NCBI GenBank assembly: GCA_040751985.1
Contig: JBFMFU010000081.1
Span: 111,302-175,301 of the forward strand
Direction: 5' to 3'
DNA: 64,000 bases
DNA from: Desulfoferula sp040751985
GTDB taxonomy: Bacteria > Desulfobacterota > Desulfarculia > Desulfarculales > Desulfarculaceae
Position numbers and translations under genes: made by a program. How positions within the stretch are numbered: position 1 is the stretch's first letter; each line of letters opens with the position of its first letter. The notes beneath the pieces are model-generated. The model did no database searches. It worked only from the letters and a program-made list of their open reading frames with translations, and was not told where the DNA came from. Of this stretch, positions 54,864 through 63,666 are shown in pieces.

Positions 54864-55875
54864 GGCTACCTCCTAGGAAATGCGGAAGTTGAGGAGTCAA
54901 TTGGGCGGCGCTGGGCAGGCCGGCCATTGGCCCGGCCGAGCGCACCGCGTCATAAATGGCCAAGCGCAGCAGGCGCGAGGCCATCATGCCCAGTCCGTTG
55001 AGGTCCGCCTCCACCTGGCCCGTGGCCAGCACGCAGACCAAGTCACCGTCAAAGGTAGTATGGCAGGGTCGGATGGCGCGGACCAGACCGTGGTGGGCCA
55101 TGGCCGCCACCTTGCAGGCCTGGCTCTTGTCCAGGCGGGCGTTGGTGGTCACCACGGCCAGGGTGGTGTTGTGGCTGGCCTGGCCGGGCAGACGGAAGTT
55201 GCCAGCCATGAACCAGGCCGTGGTGTCGGCGAAGCGCAATGCCTCCGGGGCCGTGCGCGCCCCGGCCATGATGCGGCCCTCTTGGTCCAGCACGTCGCCG
55301 AAGGCGTTGACCACGGCCATTACCCCCATCTGCAGCTTGCCCAGGCTCAGCGAGGCCCCGCCCAGGCCGCCCTTGGTGGCCTGGGCCACGCCGAACAGCT
55401 TGCCGATGGTGGCACCGCTGCCGACGCCCACGTTGCCCCGGGCCATGGGGCCGCGGCCAGCGGCCTGGCAGGCGGCGCGGCCCATTTCCGGGCCGGGTCT
55501 GATTTTGCCGCCGGTGAGGGGCAGGTCGAAGATCACCGCCGTGGGTAGGATGGGTATCTTGATAAGCCCCATGCTCAGACCGATGCCCTGCTCTTCCAGC
55601 CAGGCCGAGACACCGTCGGCGGCGGCCAGGCCGAAGGACGACCCGCCGGTGAACAGCACCCCGTGCACCAGGGGCACCATGTGCCAGGGCTGCAGGCCGT
55701 CCATCTGGCGGGTGCCGGTGGCCGAGCCGGCCATATGCACCCCGCCCACCGCGCCCTGGAGACAGAGGACCACCGAGCAGCCGGTGGGGCCGGCCGGGTC
55801 CTGGGCCTGGCCCACCAGAAAGCCCTCCACTTCGGCCGGCGAGCCCTGTTGGTTTACTATCGGTTCGCTGCGCAT
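54856..55875 (-). CDS. P1 family peptidase (DmpA/BapA-like N-terminal nucleophile aminopeptidase)
   Basis: 339 residues. Conserved HGVLFTGGSSFGLAAADGV, NVGVGSGATIGKL and MAVVNAFGDV. The self-cleavage site should lie at HNTTLAVVTTNA (about 235), with Thr as the new N-terminal nucleophile as in related ester/amide hydrolases, followed by RAIRPCHTTFDGDLV. No signal peptide is seen. Its partner gene codes for an outer membrane protein, an unusual pairing. ATG with GAGGGAG. Confidence 0.9.
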   Translation of the reverse strand: MRSEPIVNQQGSPAEVEGFLVGQAQDPAGPTGCSVVLCLQGAVGGVHMAGSATGTRQMDGLQPWHMVPLVHGVLFTGGSSFGLAAADGVSAWLEEQGIGLSMGLIKIPILPTAVIFDLPLTGGKIRPGPEMGRAACQAAGRGPMARGNVGVGSGATIGKLFGVAQATKGGLGGASLSLGKLQMGVMAVVNAFGDVLDQEGRIMAGARTAPEALRFADTTAWFMAGNFRLPGQASHNTTLAVVTTNARLDKSQACKVAAMAHHGLVRAIRPCHTTFDGDLVCVLATGQVEADLNGLGMMASRLLRLAIYDAVRSAGPMAGLPSAAQLTPQLPHFLGGSRD

Positions 55876-55951
55876 GGGCTCCCTCTTGATCAGACCCGAT
55901 ACTGCCTGCCTGAGCGCGCATGTGTCAAGTGCGTGATTTACTAGAGATGGT

Positions 55952-55980
55952 TTGACTTTGCCTGCATAATGGCGTATCAG
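55952..55980 (+). promoter_or_regulatory. Possible sigma-70 promoter for the glycosyltransferase-response regulator unit
   Basis: TTGACT (55952-55957) and TATCAG (55975-55980) with 17 bases between. The -10 matches only four of six bases. Confidence 0.3.
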
Positions 55981-56035
55981 TTAGGCGAAATTAGGTTAGG
56001 AAATAGCCGCCGCTGACATTCAGAGTGGAGACCTC

Positions 56036-57259
56036 ATGAATGAGGTGCGCCTCGAGGAGAACCCCAACAACATAACCCAGGCTGAGATGGTGGTGGCCAT
56101 CCCCTCCTTTCGGGAGGCCGAACTCATCGCCCATCCCACCACTCAGGCTGCCCGGGGTCTCCGCCGCTACTTCGGCGACAAAAAAGCCGTCATCATCAAC
56201 TGCGACAACAACTCCGACGACGGCACCAAGGATGCCTTTTTCAACGCCGAGACCGAGGGCGTACCCCGCATCTACATCTCCACCCCGCCGGGGGTGCTGG
56301 GCAAGGGCAACAACTTCCACAACCTGTTCCGCAAAGTGGTGGAGCTGGGCGCTGCGGCGGTAGTGGTGGTGGACGCGGACCTGAAGTCCATCACCCCTCA
56401 GTGGATCAAGCACCTGGGCGAGCCCCTGTTCAACGAGTTCGGCTACGTGGCCCCCCTGTACGTGCGCCACAAGTACGACGGCACCATCACCAACTCCATC
56501 GCCTATCCCCTGACCAGAGCCCTGTACGGCCGCCGGGTGCGCCAGCCCATCGGCGGCGACTTCGGCTTCTCCGGCGAGTTGGCCCGCATCTACCTGGCCA
56601 GCACCACCTGGACCGAGGCAGTGGCGCACTTCGGCATCGACATCTGGATGACCACCCTGGCCATGAACAACAACGTGCCTATCTGCCAGGCCTTCATGGG
56701 CCGGCCCAAGATCCACAAGGCCAAGGACCCGGGCGCGGACCTGGGTCCCATGTTCAGCCAGGTGGTGGGAACCATCTTCGACCTGATGGTGCACAGCGCC
56801 GGCTACTGGATGCGGGTCAAGTGGTCCAAGCCCACCTCCATCTATGGCTTCGGCCTGGGCGAGGTGGAGATGCCGCCGCCGGTCAAGGTGAACCTGGGCG
56901 TGCTGGCCGAGAAGTTCCACCGTGGCTTCGCGCAGTACCACGACCTCTGGCGGCAGGTGCTGACGCAGGCCATCATGACCAAGCTGGAGGAGGTGGCCGG
57001 CCTGCCCGACGAGAACTTCGACTTCCCCACCCAGACCTGGGCCAAGCTCTTGTTTGACTTTGCGGTGGCTTATAATAAAAAAATAATCAATAGCGACGAT
57101 CTGCTGGCTTCGCTGATTCCTCTCTACTTTGGCAAGACCCTGTCCTACGTGCGCAAGACCGAGCGCATGAGCGTGCAGCAGGCCGAGGAGTTCATCGAAA
57201 ACGAATGCATGGTCTTCGAAGAAACCAAACCCTACCTCATCGAGCGCTGGGTAAGTTAG
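56036..57259 (+). CDS. Glycosyltransferase, GT-A fold (glucosyl/mannosylglycerate synthase-like)
   Basis: 407 residues. MVVAIPSFREAELIAHPT at the start, then INCDNNSDDGTKDAF (nucleotide site), LGKGNNFHNL and VVVVDADLKSITPQWI with the DxD metal motif at about 114. The pattern and length recall retaining enzymes of the GT81/GT2-like group that make glucosyl- or mannosyl-glycerate type solutes. No phosphatase for such a route is adjacent. A single-domain response regulator follows 22 bases later, a rare pairing. ATG with GTGGAGAC. Confidence 0.78.
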   Translation: MNEVRLEENPNNITQAEMVVAIPSFREAELIAHPTTQAARGLRRYFGDKKAVIINCDNNSDDGTKDAFFNAETEGVPRIYISTPPGVLGKGNNFHNLFRKVVELGAAAVVVVDADLKSITPQWIKHLGEPLFNEFGYVAPLYVRHKYDGTITNSIAYPLTRALYGRRVRQPIGGDFGFSGELARIYLASTTWTEAVAHFGIDIWMTTLAMNNNVPICQAFMGRPKIHKAKDPGADLGPMFSQVVGTIFDLMVHSAGYWMRVKWSKPTSIYGFGLGEVEMPPPVKVNLGVLAEKFHRGFAQYHDLWRQVLTQAIMTKLEEVAGLPDENFDFPTQTWAKLLFDFAVAYNKKIINSDDLLASLIPLYFGKTLSYVRKTERMSVQQAEEFIENECMVFEETKPYLIERWVS

Positions 57260-57281
57260 ACGCCTCCCAAGAGGAGAGATC

Positions 57282-57656
57282 ATGGCCAAGATTCTTATAG
57301 TAGACGACGAAGAGCACATCAGGTTCCTCTATTCCGAGGAGCTGACCGACGAGGGCTACGAGGTCATCACCGCCGACAGCGGCTACCAGCTCCTGGAGCG
57401 CATAGAGAAGGAAAAGCCGGACCTGGTGGTGCTGGACATCAAGATGGTGGATTACAACGGGCTGGACCTGCTGCAGGACATCCGCAACAAGTATTACGAC
57501 TTGCCGGTGATCCTGTGCACGGCCTACGACACCTTCAAGGAAGACATGAAGTCCATCGCGGCCGACTTCTACGTGATCAAGTCCTTTGACCTGACCGAGT
57601 TGAAGAACAAGATCAAGATGGCCCTGGACACCAAGCTGCCCCCCAAAGAAAAATAG
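57282..57656 (+). CDS. Single-domain response regulator (CheY-like)
   Basis: 124 residues, receiver domain only. Acidic pocket D8-D9, phospho-acceptor D52 (VVLDIKM), T80 (ILCTAYD) and K100 (VIKSFD) are all in place, so it can be phosphorylated. No output domain and no histidine kinase nearby. It might act on a remote partner, or tune the glycosyltransferase just upstream. GAGGAGAG precedes ATG and a strong terminator follows. Confidence 0.92.
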   Translation: MAKILIVDDEEHIRFLYSEELTDEGYEVITADSGYQLLERIEKEKPDLVVLDIKMVDYNGLDLLQDIRNKYYDLPVILCTAYDTFKEDMKSIAADFYVIKSFDLTELKNKIKMALDTKLPPKEK

Positions 57657-57681
57657 CCCGCGGCCCAGACCGCAGGCCCCT

Positions 57682-57710
57682 GCCCGCCGGAGAGACCGGC
57701 GGGCTTTTTT
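57682..57710 (+). terminator. Rho-independent terminator
   Basis: GCCCGCCGG (57682-57690) and CCGGCGGGC (57696-57704) around AGAGA, then six T. It ends the glycosyltransferase-response regulator unit. Confidence 0.92.
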
Positions 57711-57734
57711 GTTCCCGGCGGCGCCGGCCCGGCC

Positions 57735-58814
57735 CTACTGGCGCAACTTGGTGAACAAAACCAGGCCGATGAGGCCGAAGATGACGTTGGGCAGCCAGGC
57801 GGCGAAGACGGCCGGCAGGGCGCCGGAGTAGCCGAAGACCGAGCGACTGTAGCTGAAGCCCACCCAGTACAGCAGGGCCAGGCCCAGGCCGATGACCACC
57901 GCTGCGGGCAGGCCTTGGCCCCGCTCCTTGTACAGGGCCAGGGGTATGCCCAGCATGGCCATGATCAGGCACACGAAGGGGAAGGACAGCTTGGCCTGCA
58001 GGTCCACCCGCTGGTGCAGGGGGTCCAGGCCCTTGGCCTGCACCTTATCCACGTAGCGGGCCAGCTCGCCCAGGCTCATCTCCTCGCTGGGCTTGCTCAT
58101 GCGGGTGAAGTCCTGGGGCCGCTCGGGCAGGCCCAGGGAAAGCTTTTTGAATACATTGGCGTCATAGCCGCCGCCGGGCAGGCGGGTCTGGTGCAGGCCG
58201 TCGTAAAAGGTCCAACGCCCGTTGTGGTAGGCGGCCCGCCGGGCGTCGATGCGCTCGGTGAGGGTGAAGGTCTTGTCGAAGCGGTAACAGGTCACGTCGG
58301 CCATGCTCTGGCTCTCGGGCTGGTAGAAGCCAACCTGGTAGATGGCCTGCTGGCCTTTGTACCAGAATTTCCCCTTCTGGACCAAACTGCCCGGCTGCTT
58401 CTCCACCTGCACGTTCCAGATGTAGTTGGTGCGGGCCTTGGTCATGGGCAGCACGCTCTCGTTGATCAGGGCCACGCCCAGGGCCAGGGCCACCGAGAAC
58501 AGCAGGATGGGCAGCGTAAAGCGGAAGATGCTGATGCCCGAGGATTTGACCGCCACGATCTCGTTCTTCTTGGCCATCAGCCCCAGGGAGATGATGGTGC
58601 CCATGAGCACCGCCATGGGGATCATCAGGGCCGTGACCTCGGGAATCTGCAACACGAAGTAGGAGAGCATGGTGGCGGCAGGCACCTTGGCCTGCATGAA
58701 GTTGTCCACCTTCTCGATGAAGTCGAACAGGCTGAAGATGGCCACGAAGCTGACCACCAGGAAGCCGAAAAGCTTAAGGAATTCCCGGGCCACGTACAGG
58801 GAGAGGATGCGCAT
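57735..58814 (-). CDS. lptG: LPS export ABC transporter permease LptG
   Basis: 359 residues, YjgP/YjgQ family. Membrane helices lie near 14-34, 60-80, 95-120 and three near the C-terminus, with a large periplasmic beta-jellyroll between (about 130-265). The N-terminus ILSLYVAREFLKLFGFLVV is typical of this subunit, and the C-terminal SYSRSVFGYSGALPAVFAAW helix fits. With LptF and LptB it extracts LPS from the inner membrane. It starts 3 bases after lptF. Confidence 0.92.
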   Translation of the reverse strand: MRILSLYVAREFLKLFGFLVVSFVAIFSLFDFIEKVDNFMQAKVPAATMLSYFVLQIPEVTALMIPMAVLMGTIISLGLMAKKNEIVAVKSSGISIFRFTLPILLFSVALALGVALINESVLPMTKARTNYIWNVQVEKQPGSLVQKGKFWYKGQQAIYQVGFYQPESQSMADVTCYRFDKTFTLTERIDARRAAYHNGRWTFYDGLHQTRLPGGGYDANVFKKLSLGLPERPQDFTRMSKPSEEMSLGELARYVDKVQAKGLDPLHQRVDLQAKLSFPFVCLIMAMLGIPLALYKERGQGLPAAVVIGLGLALLYWVGFSYSRSVFGYSGALPAVFAAWLPNVIFGLIGLVLFTKLRQ

Positions 58815-58817
58815 GGG

Positions 58818-60005
58818 CTACACGCCGCCGGCCGCGCCGCGCCGCCGGGAGCGCAGGCGGGAGACCAGTTGAGGCAGGGCCTCCAGGGTGTCCAGCAGCG
58901 GCGTGGGCGACTCCCTCAGCTCCCGCCGGAACATGATCACCCCCAGGCCGGCGAAGACCAGGTTGGGCATCCACATGCCCAGCAGCGGCGGATAGTAGCC
59001 GCTCAGGCCAAAGGACCAGGCCGCCGACAGCAGCAGGTAGTAGAGCATGAACACGCCCAGGGCCAGGGCTACGCCCCAGGAGCGGCCGCTCTTGGAGTGG
59101 ATGCCCAGGGGCAGGCCGATGAGGGACATGATCAGGCAGGCGAAGGGCAGGCTGAACTTCTTCTGCAGCTCCATGTCCACCAGGTAGTGCTTCTTGCTGT
59201 CTGGCGGCAGCTTGGCCCGCAGGGCCAAGAGCTCGCCCAGGTACATTTCCTTCTCATGCTTGCCCGAGCGCTTCTGGGCCACGAAGGAGCCCGCGTCCAT
59301 GGTCACGTCGTAGGTGTCGAAGCCGGCGGTCTGGGCGGACTTGAGGTCCTCGCCCACGGCGTGGATGGAGCCCTCGTACAGGCGCAGGGTTAGCTTGCCG
59401 GTCCGGCTGGGGAAAAACTTGCCCTGCTTGGCCACGATGGTGTGCTGCTTTTTGGGGTCGCGCTGGTCCACGATGAACACGTCCTTGAGCAGGCCTCCGC
59501 CAGGCAGCTTTTGGATGTAGACCACCAGGCCGGGGAAGGTGTCCAGAAAGGTCTGCTCTTTCAGGGCCAGATCGGCCTGGCTCTGGGCCACGCTGTAGAC
59601 CAGGTCCTCGAAGTTGCTGTTGCCCCAGGGCAAAGCCCAGAGCGCCAAGGCGCTGGAGGAGAGCCAGGAGAACAAGGCCAGGGTAGCCACCGAGGGCAGC
59701 AGCCGCACCAGGCTTATCCCGGCTGCCTTGAGGGCCGTGATCTCGTTGTCCGAGGACAGGCGCAGGAAGGCGATGAGCACCGCCAGCAAGGTGGCCATGG
59801 GGATGGTGAAGACCAGGAAGTAGGGCATGGTGTACAGCAGCAGCCGGCCCACCACGCTCAGCCCCACCCCTCGGGTGACCACCAGGTCCGTCAGCTCCAT
59901 GATCTTGGCCATCAGGAGCACGAAGGTGAACACGCCCAGGCTGACGAAAAAGGGCGTGAGCATCTCCATGAACAGATAGCGGTGGATTATCCTTGCCTTG
60001 AACAT
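58818..60005 (-). CDS. lptF: LPS export ABC transporter permease LptF
   Basis: 395 residues, same fold as LptG with three N-terminal helices, a periplasmic jellyroll and three C-terminal helices (LPFACLIMSLIGLPLGIHS, WSFGLSGYYPPLLGMWMP). IIHRYLFMEMLTPFFVSLG at the start is typical of LptF. It is the first gene of the lptFG pair and diverges from the dGTPase gene across 46 bases. LptB, LptA and LptC are not nearby. Confidence 0.92.
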   Translation of the reverse strand: MFKARIIHRYLFMEMLTPFFVSLGVFTFVLLMAKIMELTDLVVTRGVGLSVVGRLLLYTMPYFLVFTIPMATLLAVLIAFLRLSSDNEITALKAAGISLVRLLPSVATLALFSWLSSSALALWALPWGNSNFEDLVYSVAQSQADLALKEQTFLDTFPGLVVYIQKLPGGGLLKDVFIVDQRDPKKQHTIVAKQGKFFPSRTGKLTLRLYEGSIHAVGEDLKSAQTAGFDTYDVTMDAGSFVAQKRSGKHEKEMYLGELLALRAKLPPDSKKHYLVDMELQKKFSLPFACLIMSLIGLPLGIHSKSGRSWGVALALGVFMLYYLLLSAAWSFGLSGYYPPLLGMWMPNLVFAGLGVIMFRRELRESPTPLLDTLEALPQLVSRLRSRRRGAAGGV

Positions 60006-60051
60006 GCTTGGGAGTCTAATTGTTGGGGGAGGGTTTGTAAAGGAGGAGCGA

Positions 60052-61104
60052 ATGAACCTGCGCCAGGAAATGGAGCGGCGCGAAGAGCTGATCCTCAGCC
60101 CCTTCGCGGCGCGCTCGGCGGCCAGCCGGGGCCGGCAAAAGGCCGAGCCCGAGTGCAGCCTGCGCCCGGCCTTTCAGCACGACCGGGACCGCATCCTCTA
60201 CAGCAAGGCCTTCCGTCGGCTCAAGCACAAGACCCAGGTCTTTCTGGCCCCCACCGGCGACCACTACCGCACCCGCCTGACCCACACCCTGGAGGTGGCC
60301 CAGATCGCCCGCACCGTGGCCAGGGCCCTCAAGCTCAACGAGGACCTCACCGAGGCCATCGCCCTAGGCCACGACTTGGGCCACACCCCCTTCGGTCACG
60401 CTGGCGAGGCGGTGCTCAACGAACTGCTGCCCGGCGGCTTCCGCCACCACGAGCAGAGCCTCAGGGTGGTGGACCTCCTGGAAAAGGACGGCCGGGGTCT
60501 GAACCTCACTTTGGAGGTGCGCCAGGGCATCGCCGCCCACGCCAAGGGCCGCGGGCCCTTCCTGCCCCGGCGCGGCCAGATGGGCAATCTGACCCTGGAG
60601 GCCCAGTTGGTGCGGGTGGCCGACGTGATCGCCTACATCGCCCACGACACCGAGGACGCCTTCCGCGGCGGGGTCATCAAGCGCCGGGAGCTGCCCAAGG
60701 AGGTGGTCAAGGTGCTGGGCGCCCGCCTGAGCCGCCAGATCGGCACCATGGTCAAGGACCTGATCGCCCGGACCCTGCGGGCCGGGGGCGGGGTGCTGGC
60801 CATGCGGCCGGAGGTGGTCCGTGCCATGAGCCTGCTGCGGGACTTCCTCTACGAAAAGGTCTACGACAACCTGGAGGTGCATGCTGACTTCATCAAGGCC
60901 TCCAAGATGGTGCGCGAGCTGTTCGCCGTTTTGAACGACCGGACCCAGGACGACCTGTTCCGGCAGTACGTGGGCGCCGAGCCGCCCGCGGCCAAGGCCA
61001 CCCGGCAGCGGGCCGCGGCCGACTACATCGCCGGCATGACCGACCGCTACGCCATCCAGATGTACGAGGACGTGTTCCTGCCCCGGCCCTGGGGAAGGAT
61101 TTGA
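60052..61104 (+). CDS. dgt: Deoxyguanosinetriphosphate triphosphohydrolase-like protein (HD domain)
   Basis: 350 residues from ATG at 60052 with AGGAGGAG; the frame is open to 59998. HD-domain motifs are RTRLTHTLEVAQIAR (about 83-97), ALGHDLGHTPFGHAGE (HD pair) and DVIAYIAHDTEDAF. These enzymes cut dNTPs to nucleoside and triphosphate. It is the shorter type found in many bacteria, not the E. coli Dgt type. ATP- or dNTP-dependent activation is typical of the family but not shown here. Confidence 0.92.
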   Translation: MNLRQEMERREELILSPFAARSAASRGRQKAEPECSLRPAFQHDRDRILYSKAFRRLKHKTQVFLAPTGDHYRTRLTHTLEVAQIARTVARALKLNEDLTEAIALGHDLGHTPFGHAGEAVLNELLPGGFRHHEQSLRVVDLLEKDGRGLNLTLEVRQGIAAHAKGRGPFLPRRGQMGNLTLEAQLVRVADVIAYIAHDTEDAFRGGVIKRRELPKEVVKVLGARLSRQIGTMVKDLIARTLRAGGGVLAMRPEVVRAMSLLRDFLYEKVYDNLEVHADFIKASKMVRELFAVLNDRTQDDLFRQYVGAEPPAAKATRQRAAADYIAGMTDRYAIQMYEDVFLPRPWGRI

Positions 61105-61157
61105 AACCATAGCCAGACCGAGCCGCCCGCCCGGGCTGGCTCAGGAGAGGTGTCGCC

Positions 61158-62312
61158 ATGAACCTGTGGAGCGTCTTTCAGCACTTGAACCCCGGCAAAA
61201 TCGTCTGTGGACCCGACTCCGTGAAGCAGCTGCCCGAGCTGCTGCCCGCCCAGGACAAGGCCCTGCTGGTCAGCGACCCCGGCGTGAAGGCAGCGGGCAT
61301 CGTGGCCAGGGTGGAGGAAGCCCTGCAAAAGGCCTCCATCGCCTACGTGATCTACGATAAGGTGCAGCCCGACGCGCCCATACCGCAGATCCAGGAGGCG
61401 GCCGCCCTGTACCGGGAGCAGGGCTGCGGGTCCATCATCGCGGTGGGCGGCGGCAGCCCCATGGACGCGGCCAAGGCCGTGGGCGTGGCGGTGAGCCAGC
61501 CCGGCGAACTGCTGGAATACGCCAGCGGCCGGGTGCTGGAGGAGCCCCTGCCCTTCCTGGCCGCAGTGCCCACCACCGCCGGCACCGGCTCGGAGGTGAC
61601 CTTCGCGGCGGTGATCGCCGACACGGCCGGCACCCGCAAGCGCATCATCCGCAATCCGGCCCTGGTGCCCAGGGTGTCGGTGCTGGACCCCCTGCTCTTG
61701 GCCGGACTGCCCTCGGCCATCGCCGCCGAGACCGGGGCCGACGCCCTGTCCCACGCCCTGGAGGGGCTGGCCACCCGCGGGGCCCAGCCCGTGTCCGACG
61801 CCCTGGTCCTGCACGCCATCCACCTGATCTTCAAGTACCTGCGGCCCATGGTGGCCGACCCCAGCAACCTGGAGGCGGCCAGCCACATGCTCCTGGCCTC
61901 CGCCCTGGCCTCCATGGGCTGGACCAACGTGGGCCTGGGCCTGGTGCACTCCCTGGCCCACCCCCTGGGCGCCCATTTCCACGTGAGCCACGGCAAGGCC
62001 TGCGCCCTGTACCTGCCCTACATCATGCAGTTCAACGTGCTGGCCGCGGCGCCCAAGTACCGGCTGGCGGCCATGGCCATGGGCGAGAATGTGAGCGGAC
62101 TGAACGACTACGAGGCGGCCGAGACCGCGGTGGGCGCGGTCAGCGAGCTGCTGGACGACGTGGGCCTGGCCCAGACCTACGAAGAGTTGGGGGTGGACTT
62201 CAGCATCCGGCCGGGAGTGGTGGAGGAAATTCTCTCGGTGCCCACCAGGGCGGCCAACCCACGGGTCTCCACCCAGGAGCAGATTGAGGAGTTGCTGGGC
62301 GCACCTTGCTAA
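61158..62312 (+). CDS. Iron-containing alcohol dehydrogenase
   Basis: 384 residues. NAD-binding AVGGGSPMDAAKAVGVAV (about 95-112), VPTTAGTGSEVTF, and metal-site His in ETGADALSHALEG and HSLAHPLGAHFHVSHGKA. Group III alcohol dehydrogenases reduce aldehydes or oxidise alcohols such as ethanol, 1,3-propanediol or lactaldehyde. AGGAGAGG precedes ATG. A strong terminator follows. The substrate cannot be fixed from sequence. Confidence 0.9.
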   Translation: MNLWSVFQHLNPGKIVCGPDSVKQLPELLPAQDKALLVSDPGVKAAGIVARVEEALQKASIAYVIYDKVQPDAPIPQIQEAAALYREQGCGSIIAVGGGSPMDAAKAVGVAVSQPGELLEYASGRVLEEPLPFLAAVPTTAGTGSEVTFAAVIADTAGTRKRIIRNPALVPRVSVLDPLLLAGLPSAIAAETGADALSHALEGLATRGAQPVSDALVLHAIHLIFKYLRPMVADPSNLEAASHMLLASALASMGWTNVGLGLVHSLAHPLGAHFHVSHGKACALYLPYIMQFNVLAAAPKYRLAAMAMGENVSGLNDYEAAETAVGAVSELLDDVGLAQTYEELGVDFSIRPGVVEEILSVPTRAANPRVSTQEQIEELLGAPC

Positions 62313-62347
62313 GGGACGCCGGCCGGGCGCCCGGCCTAAAACGCGAA

Positions 62348-62384
62348 TTGGGGTGAGGGCCGCGGCCCTCACCCCAAGCTTTTT
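62348..62384 (+). terminator. Rho-independent terminator with a perfect 30-base palindrome
   Basis: TTGGGGTGAGGGCCG and its exact reverse complement form a palindrome over 62348-62377; a short T-tract (GCTTTTT) follows. It closes the Fe-ADH gene. Confidence 0.88.
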
Positions 62385-62400
62385 CAAAAGACTGGGAGAG

Positions 62401-62775
62401 CTACTTCTTGGCGTTTTTGAGACAGGTCTGGTAGGCCGCCTTGGCCTGGGCCCGCTTGCTGGCCCGCTCCTTGCTCATGGCGTCGTACTTGGCCTGGTAG
62501 GTATTGATCTTGGCCTGCAGATCCTGGCGCTTCTTGACCTTGATGGCTGGAGTCTTCTTGAGCTCGGCCTGGTACTTCTGGACCAGGCCCAGGGCATACT
62601 TCATGCGCGGGCCCAGTTCTTTGTCAATGGAGGCCAGGTTGGAGTTATAGACCTTTTTGCAACCGGCCTTGGTCTGGGCCGCCGCGGCCGGGAACGCGGC
62701 CAGCACCCAGGCCACCAGCGCCAAGGCCAAAACCATTAGGCCCACGAACCTGAGCCCCTTCACCTTGGTTCTCAT
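62401..62775 (-). CDS. Small exported helical protein (hypothetical)
   Basis: 124 residues from ATG at 62775 with GGGAGGA. Signal peptide to about residue 36 (VLAAFPAAAAQ), then a mature helical, Lys/Gln/Ala-rich domain with two Cys, CKKVYNSNLASIDKEL near its start and YQTCLKNAKK at its end, which may be bridged. Probably a periplasmic helical hairpin. No family recognised. It is convergent with the Fe-ADH gene. Confidence 0.65.
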   Translation of the reverse strand: MRTKVKGLRFVGLMVLALALVAWVLAAFPAAAAQTKAGCKKVYNSNLASIDKELGPRMKYALGLVQKYQAELKKTPAIKVKKRQDLQAKINTYQAKYDAMSKERASKRAQAKAAYQTCLKNAKK

Positions 62776-63156
62776 ACGTCCTCCCGTGTTGTGTAACAAA
62801 CAAGCCTAGTGCAAAGGGTGATACCATCGACCCGGCGTCAAAACCTACATTGATATAAAAATTTTGTTTTTGCAACTAAAGAGGCGAAAAGAACCATAAC
62901 CTTGCGCATAAAATAAACGAGGCCGCCTCGCGGGCGGGGGTATTGACCTGATCTTTGACCAAGGGGCAGCTAAGTGCCCCCTTGAAACCTCAGCAAATGG
63001 TCCCTGGGACAGGCCGAGGAATATTATGTTAAATTACAATAGATTCAATCCATTAGTTACCATCTAGGTCGTTTGCTTTTAGGGATCGTCGTATTTCACC
63101 GTTGCCCAAGAATCGCTTGTTCACACTATCTTTTTATGAAATAGCTCCTTGGCTAA
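62776..63156. other. AT-rich intergenic stretch
   Basis: 381 bases without a gene. Base composition shifts abruptly to AT-rich from about 62840 and stays so to about 63870. A short hairpin AAGGGGCA-GCTAAG-TGCCCC lies near 62960-62985. No promoter or RNA can be called with confidence. The shift in composition marks foreign DNA. Confidence 0.5.
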
Positions 63157-63666
63157 TTGTTATTTTCTATCATAACATCAATTAAAATCCATTCTGATCA
63201 AGGGACAAGAGTTAAGGAGTATATTAGGTTGGCTAGAATTGTGATAGGACTCAGATGGGAATGCACTCCAGGGAAGAAGCATTGCGAAGAATGCTCTAAA
63301 TTAGACGGCCAGGAATATTATTATAATCCAAAGGTCGGCCAAAGGTCGGTTGAGGAAATGCCCAAACCTCCTTTGCATCCCAACTGCAGTTGCCGCAGAA
63401 AACCCATATATAAATACGGTGAGCTAAGTAGATATTTTGCGGCAGGTGGCCGAGAGATTTTGCCGGGCATCGCCGTTGGTAGTGACGATTTGGAAATTGA
63501 TGCCCTAGCTCAATACGGCAACTATGGCGGACCCATTTGGACGATCGGCAGAAATGAAGCTAAACTTCGCGGCGATGAGGAAAAAATTAAACCAGTAGAC
63601 GCCATGGATGAGTGTTTCATGAACCACCAAAAAAGTTTTTTTGAGCTTGTGGCAGTTGCCCAGTGA
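63157..63666 (+). CDS. MuF/minor-capsid-type Cys-His motif joined to a phospholipase A2-like domain
   Basis: 169 residues, TTG start uncertain. Residues 43-79 hold CEECSKLDGQEYYYN and PPLHPNCSCRR, the C-x2-C ... H-P-x-C-x-C pattern seen at the end of phage Mu gpF/SPP1 gp7-like minor head proteins and in MuF toxins. Residues 120-158 follow a phospholipase A2 plan: Y120-G-N-Y-G-G resembles the calcium loop, and D151-E-C-F-M-N-H157-Q158 keeps the D-x-C-C-x-x-H-D spacing, but Gln replaces the calcium-binding Asp. The frame ends before the third helix expected. The upstream capsid part is missing. AT-rich, foreign-looking; the IS follows. Confidence 0.6.
   Translation: MLFSIITSIKIHSDQGTRVKEYIRLARIVIGLRWECTPGKKHCEECSKLDGQEYYYNPKVGQRSVEEMPKPPLHPNCSCRRKPIYKYGELSRYFAAGGREILPGIAVGSDDLEIDALAQYGNYGGPIWTIGRNEAKLRGDEEKIKPVDAMDECFMNHQKSFFELVAVAQ

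Noticed and set aside
62348..62377. Perfect 30-base palindrome as an attachment or recombination site
   Set aside because: It stands right after the Fe-ADH stop and before a T-tract, so a terminator explains it.
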